Source: Streptomyces sp. NRRL WC-3618
Lineage (GTDB): Bacteria; Actinomycetota; Actinomycetes; Streptomycetales; Streptomycetaceae
DNA: 19,441 nucleotides
Direction: 5' to 3'
Assembly (NCBI RefSeq): GCF_001280005.1
Contig: NZ_LGDW01000057.1
Location: 1 to 19,441 of the forward strand
Numbering within the stretch: the stretch's first letter is position 1; every line of letters starts with the position of its first letter. Made by a program: the position numbers and the translations under genes. The notes under the pieces are model-generated. The model made no database searches. It had not been told where the DNA came from and saw only the letters and a program-made list of their open reading frames with translations. Shown in pieces: positions 9,361-17,373 of this stretch.

Positions 9361-9639
9361 GTGACCGCACACCGCTCAGTGGCCGCTCTCACCGCCGCGG
9401 CCGTCACCGCCGCAGTGTTGCTGGCTCGATGGTGGGCGAGCTCCCGCCACAGTGCCGGCCGCGCCCACCGCCACAAAACTGGGGCGGCCGGAGACGACCG
9501 GGCGGGTGAACTCCACCCGGCGATGCCCGACTCTGCCTCCGACCACGCGCTGCGTGAGGCTGAAGAGCATCTCAGCCGGCACTGGAACCGGCTGCGATCG
9601 CTCTATCCCCGCCACCCCGACGACACCGCGCCCCACTGA
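9361..9639 (+). CDS. Small membrane-anchored hypothetical protein
   Basis: A 92-aa protein from a GTG start preceded by GAGAGG at a suitable distance. It has one N-terminal hydrophobic segment (SVAALTAAAVTAAVLLARWWA), then a basic and polar linker, then a short helical region (DHALREAEEHLSRHWNRLRSLYP). The family is not recognised. It is on the same strand 90 bases after DUF4235 and is probably part of the envelope cluster. The segment is short enough to be a signal anchor, so the soluble part may face outward. Codon use agrees with a real gene, but no function can be assigned. Confidence 0.55.
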   Translation: MTAHRSVAALTAAAVTAAVLLARWWASSRHSAGRAHRHKTGAAGDDRAGELHPAMPDSASDHALREAEEHLSRHWNRLRSLYPRHPDDTAPH

Positions 9640-9900
9640 CCAGCAGCACCCGGCGGGTGAAGACGTCGCCCGTCGTAGGTCCCACAGCGATGGTTCCTAG
9701 AACGGGTGCTCCGCAGCGGGCGACTCGCCGAGAGAGCTGGCCGCCGCGGTTTCTTGTCCGTCAGCGGGAGCAACGCCCTTGGGGGGGTGTGCGGGCGGTC
9801 CCGCTCCGCGCCCGGCGTCGAATCGCGGACCGCCTGGCTGCCGGCCGACGCCGGGCAGCCGAAGCCTTGGAAAGCCGTCGCCCCGCACCGCAGCACCCGG
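9640..9900. other. Non-coding stretch, nothing recognised
   Basis: No convincing gene, promoter or repeat was seen in these 261 bases between the small membrane protein gene and the end of the frameshifted small gene on the opposite strand. Open frames here have no family resemblance and no ribosome-binding site. Confidence 0.4.
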
Positions 9901-10112
9901 TTATGCCGCGCCGGCGCCCCGCCGATGCCCGGACTCGTCGCCTGAATACGCCTGGGAGCCTGAGCGCGGAACGAGGGACAAATGGCGCTTGGTCCTGGCA
10001 TGGCGTGCCGGCTGCGGGGGCGCCGTCTGCCCGAGTAGCCATTCCTCATAGCGCCCCAGGGCCAGGACAAGGCACATCAGACCGGGGGCAGCAGGAGGGC
10101 GGCGAAGACCAC
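9901..10112 (-). pseudogene. Frameshifted small membrane protein
   Basis: On the minus strand a GTG at 10112 with a good ribosome-binding site (GAGAGGAAA) starts VVFAALLLPPV and meets TGA at once (10079-10077). The next frame continues, from the ATG overlapping that TGA, as MCLVLALGRYEEWLLGQ, followed by a basic stretch PARHARTKRHLSLVP and a stop codon at 9901. Adding one base joins the two into a 70-codon protein: a single hydrophobic N-terminal segment, then GRYEEWLL, then a basic tail. That layout resembles small streptomycete membrane proteins of unknown function, from memory only. It is either a recent single-base loss or a sequencing error. Confidence 0.45.
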
Positions 10113-10278
10113 GACATTTCCTCTCGGAATGGCGTTCCGTTCGGGTAGCCCGGCTCGACCAGACGGAAAGCCGGGCGGCGTGGAGGAAGTGTGGCTGTCA
10201 GGTGCAGACGGCGTACCGGGCGGCTGGCTGTCGGTGGACGTCAGGCATGTAATCGCCGTGGCGGTGCAGGCGGGAAGT
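10113..10278. other. Intergenic region before corA-like gene
   Basis: These 166 bases hold the divergent control region between the leftward small-gene remnant and the rightward CorA-type gene. An in-frame ATG at 10129 could extend the CorA protein by 50 residues, but the added sequence is unlike the family. No clear operator was seen. Confidence 0.35.
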
Positions 10279-11268
10279 ATGAGGTGTGTCATCTACCGTG
10301 AGCCGCCGGGCGAGCCCGAGCAGGTGGACTGCCGACAGGTCGACGGTGGCCGTACGGCGGTGCTGGACAGCCTGAAGCGAGTGGGGGAAGGCGAGTTCTG
10401 CTGGGTGCATCTCGACGACCCCGGCCCAGGCGATCTGGAAGAACTGGCGGGCCCTCTGGGGCTGCATCCGCTGGCGGTCGAGGATGCCGGCGAGGCTCAC
10501 CAGCGGCCCAAGCGAGAGCGGTACGGAGACGTGCTCGCGGTGGCGCTGAAGACGCTGTGGTATGTCAAGGACGGCTGCGAGGTGGAGACCGGCGAGGTGA
10601 TGGTCTTCACCGGTCCCCGGTTCGCCCTGACCGTCCGTCATGGCCCGGCCGATCCCACGGTCGAGGCGGCCCGGCGGCTCGGTGAGGATCCGCAGATGCT
10701 GCGGTTGGGGCCCGTTGCCGTGCTGCACGCCGTCCTGGACACGGTGGTCGACTCCTACACCGAGGCCGCCGTGCAGGTCCGTACCGACCTGACCGCGCTG
10801 GAGCGCAGCGTGTTTTCCCCGGAGCGCGAGGACCTCACGGAGGGCATCTACTCCCTCAAACGGGAGGTCCTGGAATTCCGTGACGCCGTCCAGCCCCTGG
10901 TCCCGGTGGTGCAGGACTTCGCCGGCCCCCACGCGGGGTGGCCCGAGGAGATGCTGCCGTACTTCCGCGACATCGCCGACCACATGCACCGCACCGACAC
11001 CGAGGTGCGCTCCCTGGACGAGCTGCTCAACTCCGCCCTCGACGCCCACCTCGCGCGCGTGGGAACCTGGCAGAACGACGACATGCGCCGCATCTCCGCC
11101 TGGGCCGCGATCCTGGCCACCCCCACCCTCGTCGCCGGGATCTACGGCATGAACTTCGCCCACATGCCGGAACTGAGCTGGACGTACGGATACCCGCTAG
11201 CCATCGCCGTGATGGCCGGCGCCTGCGCCCTGCTGCACCGGACCTTCCGCCGCAACGGCTGGCTGTGA
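10279..11268 (+). CDS. CorA-family magnesium/divalent cation channel
   Basis: A 329-aa member of the CorA/MIT superfamily, which forms pentameric Mg2+ (Co2+, Ni2+) channels in the cytoplasmic membrane. The long soluble N-terminal domain contains FCWVHLDDPG, LAVEDAGEAHQRPKRERYGD and a long helix through LERSVFSPE and SLKREVLEFRDAVQPL. Two C-terminal membrane helices follow, with the family selectivity motif G290-M291-N292 (YGMNFAHMPE) at the end of the first. I chose the ATG at 10279 (MRCVIYREPPGE) because CorA sequences begin with this kind of beta strand; the ribosome-binding site GGGAAG is weak. It is convergent with the FUSC gene, with a hairpin between the stop codons. With the ZIP gene nearby it gives a small metal-transport neighbourhood. 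Confidence 0.92.
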   Translation: MRCVIYREPPGEPEQVDCRQVDGGRTAVLDSLKRVGEGEFCWVHLDDPGPGDLEELAGPLGLHPLAVEDAGEAHQRPKRERYGDVLAVALKTLWYVKDGCEVETGEVMVFTGPRFALTVRHGPADPTVEAARRLGEDPQMLRLGPVAVLHAVLDTVVDSYTEAAVQVRTDLTALERSVFSPEREDLTEGIYSLKREVLEFRDAVQPLVPVVQDFAGPHAGWPEEMLPYFRDIADHMHRTDTEVRSLDELLNSALDAHLARVGTWQNDDMRRISAWAAILATPTLVAGIYGMNFAHMPELSWTYGYPLAIAVMAGACALLHRTFRRNGWL

Positions 11269-11292
11269 ACGCCGGACACCGCCTAGTCCGAC

Positions 11293-11314
11293 GGTGGTGA
11301 GGCGACACCACCGC
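11293..11314. terminator. Bidirectional hairpin between corA-like and FUSC genes
   Basis: CGGTGGTG (11293-11300) and CACCACCG (11307-11314) form an 8-bp perfect stem with a 6-base loop. It lies 25 bases after the CorA stop codon and 21 bases beyond the convergent FUSC stop codon. Position and symmetry fit a shared terminator. Confidence 0.65.
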
Positions 11315-11334
11315 CGGCGCAGCCCTCAAAGCGG

Positions 11335-12492
11335 TCAGTTCGGGACGAGCTGATCGGCCAGACGGCGGGCCTGGGCAAGCAGCGCGCCGTACGTCGCCAG
11401 TGCCTCAGGATCGTCTGCCACGGCATCGGGCAGCCGCCGGTGGAGCTCGTCCAGGCTGCGGCGCAGCTCCTTGACAGCCTCGTGCAGAGCCCCGTCGGCG
11501 GACTGCTCAATGCCGCTGCCTGCGAACCGGGTCTGGCCGTAGAGACCGATCGCGCGTGCGGTGTGGCGCAAGAAGTCGGCGTAGGCGCCGGTGATCTGAG
11601 GGCCGGGGCGAGCTTCCTTGTCGTTGTGGTTCGCGGTCTCCAGCACGGTGCGGGTCACGCCTGCGGTGTGCACGGCGACATGGTCCAGTACGGCCAGCGC
11701 ATCGTCGTACGCCTTGCCGGGCGGGGTGACGGCACCCGTACCGTGCCCGCGGTGATTGCCCCGCATGCTTTCGCGGCTCCAGCCGATCGCAGAGCGGGCC
11801 TGATCGACCAGGCGTCCCAGCCGCAGCGCGCGCTCGTGCCACTCCCCGGCCGCCTGAGTGTTCCACTCACCGTCGTCCAGCCCTTCGGCCACCGCTTCCA
11901 GGATCTCCTGCGCCTCGCGGGCGGCGTCCTGGAGAGCGGCACGGGTGTCACGCAGGTACACCGGGGGCCGGATCAATGCGTTGACCGCGATGCCGACCAC
12001 CGCTCCGAAGACCGCCTCCGCGATGCGTGCGCCCGAGGAAGCGACAGAGACCTGACCGCCGGTCAGCACGAACAACGCGCCGGTGGCGGCGTAGATGCCC
12101 TGGCTGCCCAGGCGCTGCCACTGCGCCAGCAGCAGCACCGCCGGAAGCACGACAACCATCGTGGCCATCGTGCTGTGCAGCACCAACGCGACGGCCGTCG
12201 CCACCACGGTGCCCACCGCGATCGCCACCAACTGCTGCAGACCGTGTGCGAGCGACCGGTACACCGTCGACTCCACCAGCACGACTGCCACCCACGGAGC
12301 GACGAACGCCATAGGAGCCTGCAACCACCAGCCCGCCACCGCCCACGCCACACAGGCGGCCAGCGCCGCCTTGCCGGCCTGCACCATCAGATCGCGTTCA
12401 CGGCCCGGTTCCGTCCACGCCCGCCGCACCGCCCCCACAGCAGCCCCGCCATGACGCCGAACCGCCCCTGTTGCCCCACCAGTCCACTCCAT
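11335..12492 (-). CDS. FUSC-family membrane protein (aromatic acid exporter-like)
   Basis: A 385-aa protein with about six hydrophobic segments in the N-terminal half (AGKAALAACVAWAVAGWWL, FVAPWVAVVLVEST, LVAIAVGTVVATAVALVL, MVVVLPAVLLLAQW, IYAATGALFVLTGG, EAVFGAVVGIAVNALI), followed by RPPVYLRDTRAALQDAAREAQEIL and a long helical cytoplasmic domain. This is the fusaric acid resistance / aromatic acid exporter (FUSC, ArAE) architecture, in the half-size form common in Streptomyces. The substrate is unknown. I chose the ATG at 12492 (MEWTGGATGAVRRHG); the frame is open to an ATG at 12597, but the extra 35 residues look unlike the family. No strong ribosome-binding site was seen. It is convergent with the CorA-type gene. 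Confidence 0.82.
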   Translation of the reverse strand: MEWTGGATGAVRRHGGAAVGAVRRAWTEPGRERDLMVQAGKAALAACVAWAVAGWWLQAPMAFVAPWVAVVLVESTVYRSLAHGLQQLVAIAVGTVVATAVALVLHSTMATMVVVLPAVLLLAQWQRLGSQGIYAATGALFVLTGGQVSVASSGARIAEAVFGAVVGIAVNALIRPPVYLRDTRAALQDAAREAQEILEAVAEGLDDGEWNTQAAGEWHERALRLGRLVDQARSAIGWSRESMRGNHRGHGTGAVTPPGKAYDDALAVLDHVAVHTAGVTRTVLETANHNDKEARPGPQITGAYADFLRHTARAIGLYGQTRFAGSGIEQSADGALHEAVKELRRSLDELHRRLPDAVADDPEALATYGALLAQARRLADQLVPN

Positions 12493-12824
12493 GGACAGCA
12501 ACTGCCACACCAGCAACGACAGATGCGCCCCTGTGAGCACCTTCACGGCGAACGACGAGGGCAAACGGCACCGGCCCACACGACAACGCCGCCTCACCCG
12601 CCGTTTCGGTTCAGACGTGGGCTATGGAGCCGATTGAAGTCCTGACCTCTGTCAACAACGGTTCCCCCACAGACCCTGGCAGTCTCGCGGCACCGTTACC
12701 GCCTCTCCGTAAGGTCGTTCTCGCAACGCCCCGCGCGCACGGCGGCCAGCGCCTCGGACGGGACTCGTCCTCCATCAGCCACACACAACACCACGCACGG
12801 TCCACCCGCTTCCAGGCCCAGCGG
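12493..12824. other. Intergenic region upstream of the FUSC gene
   Basis: About 330 bases lie between the FUSC start and the end of the ZIP gene, both on the minus strand. It presumably holds the FUSC promoter. I saw no convincing gene, palindromic operator or strong terminator here. Confidence 0.4.
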
Positions 12825-13586
12825 TCAGGTGCGGGAGAGAGCGAAGGAGACGAGGAAGCCGCTCACCGTGATCAGTCCAATAGCCAGGTGGGCATCGTTG
12901 AACGCCTCGGGAATCATCGTGTCGGCGACCATGGCGAGGATCGCCCCGGCCGCCACCGCGGTCACCGCGGCGATCACGGCGGGGGAGAAGGAACCGACCA
13001 CCGCGTAACCGAGAACGGCCGACACCGTGCTGGCCGCCGCGATCGCCGCCCAGACACCGAAGACGTAGCCCCGACTGCGGCCGGCCTTCTTCATCCCCGC
13101 CGAACTGGAAAGCCCTTCGGGAACATTGCTGATGAACACCGCCGCCACCGTCACCAAACTCACCGCGCCGCCATCCAGCAGGCTGACGCCGATGACCGCA
13201 GACTCCGGCACGCCGTCGAGCAGTGCGCCGAGCGCGAGCGCGCTCCCGGACCCGCCCTGCTCGGACTCCGAGGGCTGCGCCTCCGCCCTTTCGTGACCGG
13301 AGCGCTTACGGTGGCGCGCTCCCCGATGGGCCAGCCATACGTTGCCCCCGGTGTAGGCGAAGGCGCCGATGAGGGTGCCGACGATCGCGGGAGCAAGCCC
13401 CGCCTGGTCGTACGCCTCTCCCACCAGCTCGAAGGACACCGCCGAGATGAGCACTCCGGCCCCGAAGGCCATCACGCTCGCGATCACCTTCTGCGGGATC
13501 CGTAGCCCGTACCCCAGCGCAGCACCGAGCAGCAGCGCCGAGCCCGCCACCAGCCCCCACAGTCCAGCCTCTACCACTTCAGCCAT
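12825..13586 (-). CDS. ZIP-family metal transporter
   Basis: A 253-aa membrane protein of the ZIP (Zrt/Irt-like) family, which carries Zn2+ and other divalent metals into the cytoplasm. Eight hydrophobic segments can be traced, with a polar loop (HRGARHRKRSGHERAEAQPSE) before the core. The metal-site helices appear as LDGVPESAVIGVSLL and FISNVPEGLSSSAGM. In classical ZIPs these read HNxPEG and HExPHE; here the His residues are replaced by Asp and Asn, as in many bacterial proteins annotated as ZIP, so substrate and even transport direction are uncertain. The start MAEVVEAGLWGLVAG at 13586 is the only reasonable one. It appears to be transcribed alone. Confidence 0.87.
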   Translation of the reverse strand: MAEVVEAGLWGLVAGSALLLGAALGYGLRIPQKVIASVMAFGAGVLISAVSFELVGEAYDQAGLAPAIVGTLIGAFAYTGGNVWLAHRGARHRKRSGHERAEAQPSESEQGGSGSALALGALLDGVPESAVIGVSLLDGGAVSLVTVAAVFISNVPEGLSSSAGMKKAGRSRGYVFGVWAAIAAASTVSAVLGYAVVGSFSPAVIAAVTAVAAGAILAMVADTMIPEAFNDAHLAIGLITVSGFLVSFALSRT

Positions 13587-13776
13587 GGCGACCCGTCTAC
13601 CCGCTATGGATGTGGATCAACGGGCAACCGGCACGCCGTGCGAACAGCGATGAGCCATACACCCGCGCAGAAAGGGAAGACGACATAGATCGGCACCTGA
13701 CGCTGGTCCGGCAAGCCCACGTGGCAGGCACTCACCGGCACTGATCCGACCCACCCGCGGGCAAGGAGAGTCACCA

Positions 13777-14031
13777 ATGCACGATCTGGCCCACCTGCTG
13801 CAAGACGCGATGAACCGAAGCCACATGAGTACCGAAACCGTGGCCCACGCCACAGGCATCCGCACCCCTCGCATCAGGGCCTTCCTCCAAGACGGGGCCA
13901 CTGGGCCCATTCGCCCGACGCAGGAAGAACTTGAGGAACTCGCCGAGCTTCTGGCTCTGCCGCAGACGGAAGTACGCGAAGGATCCCGGCGGCATCCCAC
14001 CCACGCCATGCACGATGCTGTGCCGAGCTGA
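13777..14031 (+). CDS. Small XRE-like helix-turn-helix protein
   Basis: An 84-aa protein with a strong ribosome-binding site (AAGGAG, 8 bases before the ATG). Residues about 5-65 read HLLQDAMNRSHMSTETVAHATGIRTPRIRAFLQDG, then TQEELEELAELLALPQTEV, the layout of an XRE/lambda-repressor-like DNA-binding domain with its final helix. The turn is not perfectly canonical. It is probably a transcriptional regulator or a remnant of an element's repressor. It is divergent from the ZIP gene 190 bases to the left, with no partner gene beside it; the region to the right is non-coding or decayed. Confidence 0.65.
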   Translation: MHDLAHLLQDAMNRSHMSTETVAHATGIRTPRIRAFLQDGATGPIRPTQEELEELAELLALPQTEVREGSRRHPTHAMHDAVPS

Positions 14032-14201
14032 GCTTGACTCTGAAGCTCCTGGCATGAGCCGTTCGGGGCGTCGAAGCCGGCCCGCGCGTACGTGTCGCCG
14101 CCGACCTGGGAGTATACGACTGTCGCGTGCGCGGCGGCAGTCCAGTCATGCGTGCATGCAGGCGCAGGTGCCCTCGGAGGAGCCGGTCGCCATGCCGCTG
14201 T

Positions 14202-14400
14202 TCATCCCGGAAGACTGAACTGATTGAGGCGCACCAACCCGTCCGCTGTGCCGCCTCCGTTGCACGAGTAGGTGCCGGACACCGCGACGTTGACACCGCT
14301 GATCAGGGTGGCGTCTGGGTTAACCGTCAGGGATCCCTCTAGAGCCTGGTCTGACTCGCCGCAGCCATCACGAGGCTGGCGAGCAACGCTCCCGCCTCCC
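14202..14400 (-). pseudogene. Decayed secreted protein fragment (DUF6299-like)
   Basis: On the minus strand the frame ending at TGA 14204-14202 reads SLTVNPDATLISGVNVAVSGTYSCNGGG and then TADGLVRLNQFSLPG. The phrase VAVSGTYSC resembles small secreted streptomycete proteins of the DUF6299 kind, from memory. Just upstream, a different frame reads a signal-peptide-like AGALLASLVMAAASQT and then a TAG codon. A frameshift and a stop codon therefore separate leader from body, and the body also ends early. No ribosome-binding site is visible. The assignment rests on a short stretch and is tentative. Confidence 0.35.
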
Positions 14401-14511
14401 CTCCACGGACGGCACCCTTGCCATCGAGCGGACGGGGGCCCGCGCAGGCGTTCCCAGTCACGGTGGTAAACGATCTCCGGTCCGGAATTTCAAGGACCAG
14501 CCATGTGGACT

Positions 14512-15855
14512 TGAGAACCCGTACCGCCCCGGGCGGAATCGCAGTTCACGCCGAAGCCGCCGAAGACGCCCTGCGCGTACCGCAATCCGGGACAGCTGAC
14601 TCCCGACGGGCCGCTCCGTCAAGGGATGAAGGTCGCGATCACCGGGGAGACCGCCCATGCCCGGGCGGAGCTGGTCGGGCGGGCGGTTGCCGCCGGACTG
14701 AACATGATGTCCTCCGTCAGCCGCCACACCAGCGCGCTGGTCACCAACGAACCGGCGTCCGATTCGGCAAAGGCCCGACGGGCACTGGCCGAGAGCGTGC
14801 CGGTCATCGACGAGCACACCTTCCTGCGGCTGCTGGCCGACGTACGGCCGGGGGCAGCGCATGAGGCGACGGCCGTCGTGGTTGCCCCGGTCGCTGAGCC
14901 GGAAGCAGAACCGGTCGTCGGACCCGTGGAGCCGGTGTCCGCCACAAGCTCTGCCACGCCTGTCCCGGAACCAGCAGCCCTTCCCACGGGCACCCCCGGG
15001 GTGTCCGTAGCCGCTCCGCGCCAACCGGTGCCCTCGGCCCACACCTTGGCCAAGCCGCTGGCGGCGCGTCGTGTGCTGGTGCTGGGTGGTGTCCATGTCG
15101 ATGCCGCGGCGGCCCGTACCCGTGTCGTCGAGCTGGGCGGGTCCGCGGCGGTCAACCTGTCCGCCAGTGTCACCGACGTCGTACTCCTACCGGACGGGGA
15201 GGGCGACCGGCGTATGGGTCGCATCACCGCCCTTGGTCTCCCTGTGCACGACCTCCACTGGCTCACCGCTCCGACCGCTGCGAACCAGGGCGCTTCGGCT
15301 CCGCTCCGGCCCTGGGAGCCGCACGTGATGCCGAGAGGCGGCGTCATCGATCTGCCCATGCCGCACGGCAGGCCCGCGCCGGAGTGGCATGTCACCGCCG
15401 GCTGGGCCCCGCAGACCGACTGCGAGATCGACATCGTCGCCTTCCTCCTCGACGAGGACGAACAGGTCACCTTCGACGAGGACTTCATCTTCTACGGAGC
15501 CCCCGAGAGCCCCGCCGGGACAGTGCGGCTGCTGACCGGCGGCCCCGCCGAACAGACCATCACCCTCAACCTGGCGTCCCTGCCACCCGCGACGCGCAAG
15601 GTCGTCGTCGCCGCGGCCATTGACGGCGCCGCCACCTTCGGAACGGTCGGCGCGATCCAGATCGCCGCCGCACCCGGCGACAGCGGGGCGCCACTCACCC
15701 GCGCCACCCTGGACGCCGCCACCACCGAACGCACCATGCTGCTCGCGGAGATCTACCGCAGAGGCCCGGTCTGGCGCATGCGTGCCATCGGCCAGGGTTA
15801 CGACCACGGCCTCGAAGCCCTCGCACGCGGATACGGGGTCGATATCGCCGACTGA
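14512..15855 (+). pseudogene. BRCT-BRCT-TerD protein, exonuclease domain lost
   Basis: From the ATG at 14626 there is a 409-aa reading frame. Residues 1-72 form a BRCT domain (MKVAITGETAHARAELVGRAVAAGLNM...TSALVTNEP). A Pro/Ala-rich linker and a second BRCT-like unit (147-216) follow, then a TerD domain (234-409) with the acidic Ca2+-binding stretch around DEDEQVTFDEDFIFYGAP. TerD proteins belong to tellurite/stress-response systems. Full-length streptomycete relatives carry an N-terminal DnaQ-type exonuclease. Here the homologous frame extends upstream of the ATG (TPCAYRNPGQLTPDGPLRQG) but stops at an in-frame TGA at 14509-14511, and no exonuclease sequence precedes it. The gene is therefore 5'-truncated. 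No Shine-Dalgarno sequence precedes the ATG, so expression is doubtful; the shortened protein could still fold. Confidence 0.75.
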
Positions 15856-15893
15856 ACGATGGTGGCCGGAGCGGAGGTCCGTGCGTCTCTGGA

Positions 15894-16430
15894 TCAGGTC
15901 CGGCGACGCGGCGCGGGCAAGGAACCAGGCTTGGGAACCGGCATGCTCGGGGGCCGCCCAGTGGGCAGTCGCTGGGGTCCTTCGATGCGCTGCTGAAGTT
16001 CGGCGAGCTGGACTGTGATGCAGCGGGCGTAGGTGGCGAGCAGGACGGGGACGCTGTTGCCGGCCCACTCGGCGACCTGGGCGGGTGGGATGCCGTTGTT
16101 GAGCCAGGTGGTCAGGCAGGTGTGGCGCAGGTCGTAGACGCGCTTGCCGACCGGGGACTCGTATTCGTGCTCCGGCAGGACCGCCTTGCGGGCCTTGTTC
16201 CAGGTTCGGCGGAAGACCGATCCCGGCCAGCAGTCCGCCCTTCTCACCGGGGAAGAGCAGGTCGCCGGGCTGGAGGCCGTCCTGCTTGATCAAGTCACGG
16301 AGGACGGCGACGAGTGCGGGGTGGGCGGGGACGGGGCGGGTGTCGCCCTCGGCGCGGCCCTTGAGGTCGCGGGTCTCGTGGACGCGGCCGTCGTCGGTCC
16401 AGTGGCTGCCGACGTCGGCTCGGTGACCTT
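15894..16430 (-). pseudogene. Tyrosine recombinase C-terminal fragment, frameshifted
   Basis: The catalytic half of a streptomycete tyrosine recombinase, distinct from the one at 5023. The frame from about 16430 reads WTDDGRVHETRDLKGRAEGD and continues to LLFPGEKGGLLAG. Near 16222-16228 one extra base shifts it to the frame containing SVFRRTWNKARKAVLPEHEY, VYDLRHTCLTTWL (catalytic Arg and His), AEWAGNSVPVLLATYARC (nucleophile Tyr) and a Pro/Arg-rich tail ending at 15894. The first catalytic Arg and the whole N-terminal DNA-binding part are missing. The truncation point coincides with the edge of the GGGACC palindrome cluster. It is non-functional as it stands. Confidence 0.8.
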
Positions 16431-16444
16431 CCTCGGCTCCTCGA

Positions 16445-16691
16445 CGGGGACCGGTCCCCGCAACAGACCCCGGCCTCCGAGGGTCCGGTCCCCGCACAGC
16501 TCAGCGGGACGGTCCCCGTGACACACCGTCAGGGGGACCGTCCCGCTGACGGTCCGTCGGGGACCGTCCCTCGCGGGACGGTGCAAGAGCCGGCATGGAC
16601 GGTGACAGGACCGGATCGCTCCGGGAAACCCCTGCTCAGGACGCTACGAGGCCGGTCCCTACAACGGTCCCCGACTGCGGGGACCGGTCCC
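16445..16691. repeat. Cluster of GGGACCG(G)TCCC palindromes
   Basis: About nine related units occur in 250 bases: 16445-16460 (CGGGGACCGGTCCCCG, perfect palindrome), 16481-16494, 16505-16518, 16533-16545, 16558-16570, 16574-16582, 16652-16659, 16664-16673 and 16678-16691. Some units are paired in larger inverted repeats. TCAGCGGGACGGTCCCC (16501-16517) and its exact complement (16533-16549) form a 17-bp stem with a 15-base spacer. The cluster separates a 5'-truncated recombinase from a 3'-truncated STAS gene. It could be an origin or partition site of a lost plasmid-like element, an operator array, or a folded repeat element. It is not a CRISPR, since spacing is irregular and units are palindromic. 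Confidence 0.7.
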
Positions 16692-16714
16692 ACAACCGAC
16701 CCTGGTACGTTGGG

Positions 16715-17066
16715 GACGCGCTCCAGTTCCGGCAGCGGACGGTCCACGACAATGCGGCCGGTGGCCAGTTGCTGTGCGGTGACCGCCAGGGCCGCCGCGC
16801 CGCCCACATCGATGAACAGCAGGCCGGACAGTTCCACGAAGGAGACGTCCCCGTGGGCGCTCGCGAGATCGGCCAGGGCCTGTTCCCAGGAGGAACGGGT
16901 GATCACGTTGATCTCTCCGGTGGCACGAATTCCTGGGCGCCCGGACAACGGGCGGATCTCCAGCACCGGGCCGCCACGCGACAGCGCCGGCCCGAGGGCC
17001 GTCGCGAAGCCCAGGACTACGGGCGCTCCGTCGGGGTCCCGGAACAGCAACTCGACTGGCAGGACT
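16715..17066 (-). pseudogene. STAS-domain anti-sigma antagonist, truncated
   Basis: On the minus strand the frame reads VELLFRDPDGAPVVLGFATALG and then, from a possible GTG start at 16966, VLEIRPLSGRPGIRATGEIN, ...VSFVELSGLLFIDVGGAAAL, ...ATGRIVVDRPLPELERV. This is a STAS domain of the SpoIIAA/anti-sigma factor antagonist type as found in streptomycete (often MEDS-STAS) regulators. The Ser/Thr phosphorylated by the partner kinase is replaced, since the usual DSSG/DSTG site reads IDVGG. Family similarity stops at about 16715, where the GGGACC palindromes begin, and the frame reads on into them without a normal end. The 5' end is also unclear: a strong hairpin (17071-17096) lies directly upstream and no ribosome-binding site is seen. 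Confidence 0.7.
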
Positions 17067-17070
17067 GACC

Positions 17071-17096
17071 TAGGGCTCCGCGAGAGCGGAGCCCTA
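17071..17096. terminator. Strong hairpin upstream of the STAS fragment
   Basis: TAGGGCTCCGC (17071-17081) and GCGGAGCCCTA (17086-17096) form an 11-bp perfect stem with a GAGA tetraloop. It probably terminates leftward transcription from the hydrophobic protein gene, and would insulate the STAS fragment from it. There is no U tract. Confidence 0.7.
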
Positions 17097-17373
17097 CTCC
17101 CAGCACCTGGGGAACATAACCATCCACAGATCGCGCCGGTCCGCCACTGGAGCCGCGCCAGGGCTACGGCCCGGAGCCGGTCCCTGTTGAGGTGCCGGGG
17201 TTCCCTGGCCGGCACAGGTGCCGACCCCGGACCTGACCGGACGCCTACCCTCACGGAGATCGGCGATGCGGCCGGCCGTGTGGACAGAACGTGAGAGATA
17301 CCCGGACACAGCGGTGGGGGCGCACCGGTGATCAGTGCACCCCCAACCGTACCTGGCGTCCTGGCAACGCGTC
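17097..17373. other. Stretch between hairpin and hydrophobic protein gene
   Basis: No recognisable gene is present in these 277 bases. Open frames are long only because of high GC, and show no family motif. Confidence 0.4.

Noticed and set aside
10198..11163. 321-codon frame opposite the CorA-type gene
   Set aside because: Antisense to a well-supported gene; no domain visible.
11440..12645. 401-codon plus-strand frame opposite the FUSC gene
   Set aside because: Arg/His-rich shadow; the minus-strand product has clear membrane helices and family sequence.
16445..16691. CRISPR array
   Set aside because: The units are short, self-complementary, variable and irregularly spaced, with no uniform spacers and no cas genes.
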